Source: Lachnospiraceae bacterium UBA4631
GTDB lineage: Bacteria > Bacillota > Clostridia > Lachnospirales > Lachnospiraceae
Length of the DNA: 5,307 nt
Assembly: GCA_002406015.1 (NCBI GenBank)
Contig: DHMX01000030.1
Coordinates: forward strand, 1-5,307
Reading direction: 5' to 3'
A model generated the notes under the pieces. The model had not been told where the DNA came from. It worked only from the letters and a program-made list of their open reading frames with translations, and made no database searches. Both the position numbers and the translations under genes were made by a program. This document shows positions 4,557-5,307 of this stretch, piece after piece. Each line of letters starts with the position of its first letter. The stretch's first letter is position 1.

Positions 4557-5225
4557 ATGGAAGATTTGAAAGAAATTTATATAATTATATCTCAGACTGC
4601 GACAAGATTTGGGTATGTATTACGGAAGGTAGGACGCGTGAAGTATAATCATGCCGCAATTGCGTTGGATGCTGAGTTAAAGGAGTGGTATTCCTTTGCC
4701 AGAAAGCAGCATAAGACTGCATTAATTGGAGGAATGGTAAAGGAATCGGTAGAACGTTATACCTTACGAAAACGTTCCCATGTTGAAGTAACAATATTCC
4801 GAATACCGGTAACAAACGCACAGTATTTACAGCTTCAGAGGCGGATAAACAGCATTCGGCAGGATGATGAATATAAGTATAATCTGTTTTCGGTGCTTAC
4901 ATATCCGGTAACAAAAGGCTTTTCCGTATATAAGGCGTATTCCTGTATTGAATTTGTGATGTCCATGCTGGAAGGTGTAGGATATGAATTACAAAAGCCG
5001 GCACCGCAATATACACCGGATGATTTATTGCAGATATTTGAAAAATATATTTGGTTTCAGGGAAATCTGCTGGAGTATAAACCGTTATATGGACGGGATG
5101 ATGCTTACTTTGAGGCTATGGAGTGGAAGCAGTATATTCAAAGCGGTGCAGAGTTGGGAGAAGTAATAAAACGCTCCTTATCAACACTGTTTGAAGCACA
5201 TGGTATGCGAAAATTGGTCGGATAA
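4557..5225 (+). CDS. Permuted NlpC/P60 (YiiX/YebB-like) cysteine hydrolase, putative
   Basis: A 222-residue protein without signal peptide or membrane segment. Near the N-terminus YIIISQT (8-14) and KYNHAAIALD (29-38) give a probable catalytic His32. YSFAR (45-49) follows, and towards the C-terminus AYSCIEFV (127-134) gives the probable nucleophile Cys130. The order His then Cys, with SCxEFV, is that of circularly permuted papain-like (NlpC/P60, YiiX/LRAT-like) proteins, which cleave or transfer amide or acyl groups. The substrate is unknown, and the absence of an export signal argues against secreted cell-wall hydrolase function. GAGGGGG (4541-4547) sits nine bases before the ATG. The gene follows lysR by 32 bp and is closed by its own terminator, so it is probably co-transcribed with lysR. 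The fold call rests on motif order only. Confidence 0.65.
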   Translation: MEDLKEIYIIISQTATRFGYVLRKVGRVKYNHAAIALDAELKEWYSFARKQHKTALIGGMVKESVERYTLRKRSHVEVTIFRIPVTNAQYLQLQRRINSIRQDDEYKYNLFSVLTYPVTKGFSVYKAYSCIEFVMSMLEGVGYELQKPAPQYTPDDLLQIFEKYIWFQGNLLEYKPLYGRDDAYFEAMEWKQYIQSGAELGEVIKRSLSTLFEAHGMRKLVG

Positions 5226-5254
5226 AAGAGCCGTTTCCGATATAGAAGCAGAAA

Positions 5255-5284
5255 AGAAAGAGAGAAAAATTCTCTCTTTTTTTT
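5255..5284 (+). terminator. Rho-independent terminator after hydrolase gene
   Basis: AAAGAGAGAA (5257-5266) and TTCTCTCTTT (5270-5279) form a perfect 10-bp stem with a 3-nt loop, running into eight T (5277-5284). It lies 30 bp after the hydrolase stop codon and closes the lysR-hydrolase unit. The remaining bases to 5307 show nothing recognisable. Confidence 0.88.
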
Positions 5285-5307
5285 ATTGTGTAGCATCTTT
5301 TAATAAA

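Overview
The window looks like chromosomal or integrated-element DNA from a low-GC Firmicute, most likely an anaerobic clostridium of the Lachnospiraceae type. This is judged by eye from AT-rich intergenic DNA, strong GGAGG-type ribosome binding sites, TTGACA/TATAAT-like promoters with 17-bp spacers, and the gene families present. No rRNA, tRNA, CRISPR array, transposase or integrase is visible. The organism assignment is inference.

Left part (1-1960) is an accessory, resistance-like block. A TetR-family repressor sits behind a strong promoter overlapped by a perfect 30-bp palindrome. It is followed by a hexapeptide acetyltransferase of the Vat/CatB (streptogramin A / xenobiotic) family. After that comes a second strong promoter (1567-1595) carrying two near-identical TetR-type operators of a different sequence. 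This promoter has no matching regulator gene, only a short leftover reading frame and then a small Cys-rich KTR-type zinc-ribbon protein of a kind common in Gram-positive mobile elements. The layout suggests a regulated gene was lost between vat and the KTR gene.

Middle part (1984-3313) begins with a hypothetical small membrane protein whose C-terminal codons run through a Fur-box-like palindrome and end inside the next promoter. That promoter (2380-2408) has a CsoR-type copper operator between its -35 and -10. It drives a two-gene unit: an HMA-domain (CopZ-like) metal-binding protein and an FMN nitroreductase-family protein. A large hairpin with A/T tracts on both sides ends this unit and can also terminate transcription from the opposite strand.

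Right part (3314-5307) is a divergent locus. On the plus strand a LysR-type regulator is followed by a cytosolic, circularly permuted NlpC/P60-like cysteine hydrolase with a clear terminator. On the minus strand, back to back with lysR, is a complete miniature transcription unit: promoter, operator-like repeats, a perfect Shine-Dalgarno, a 23-codon ORF with four cysteines, and the shared terminator. This unannotated micro-unit is the most novel-looking item. It may be an orphan Cys leader peptide, a small protein, or a regulatory RNA under LysR control.
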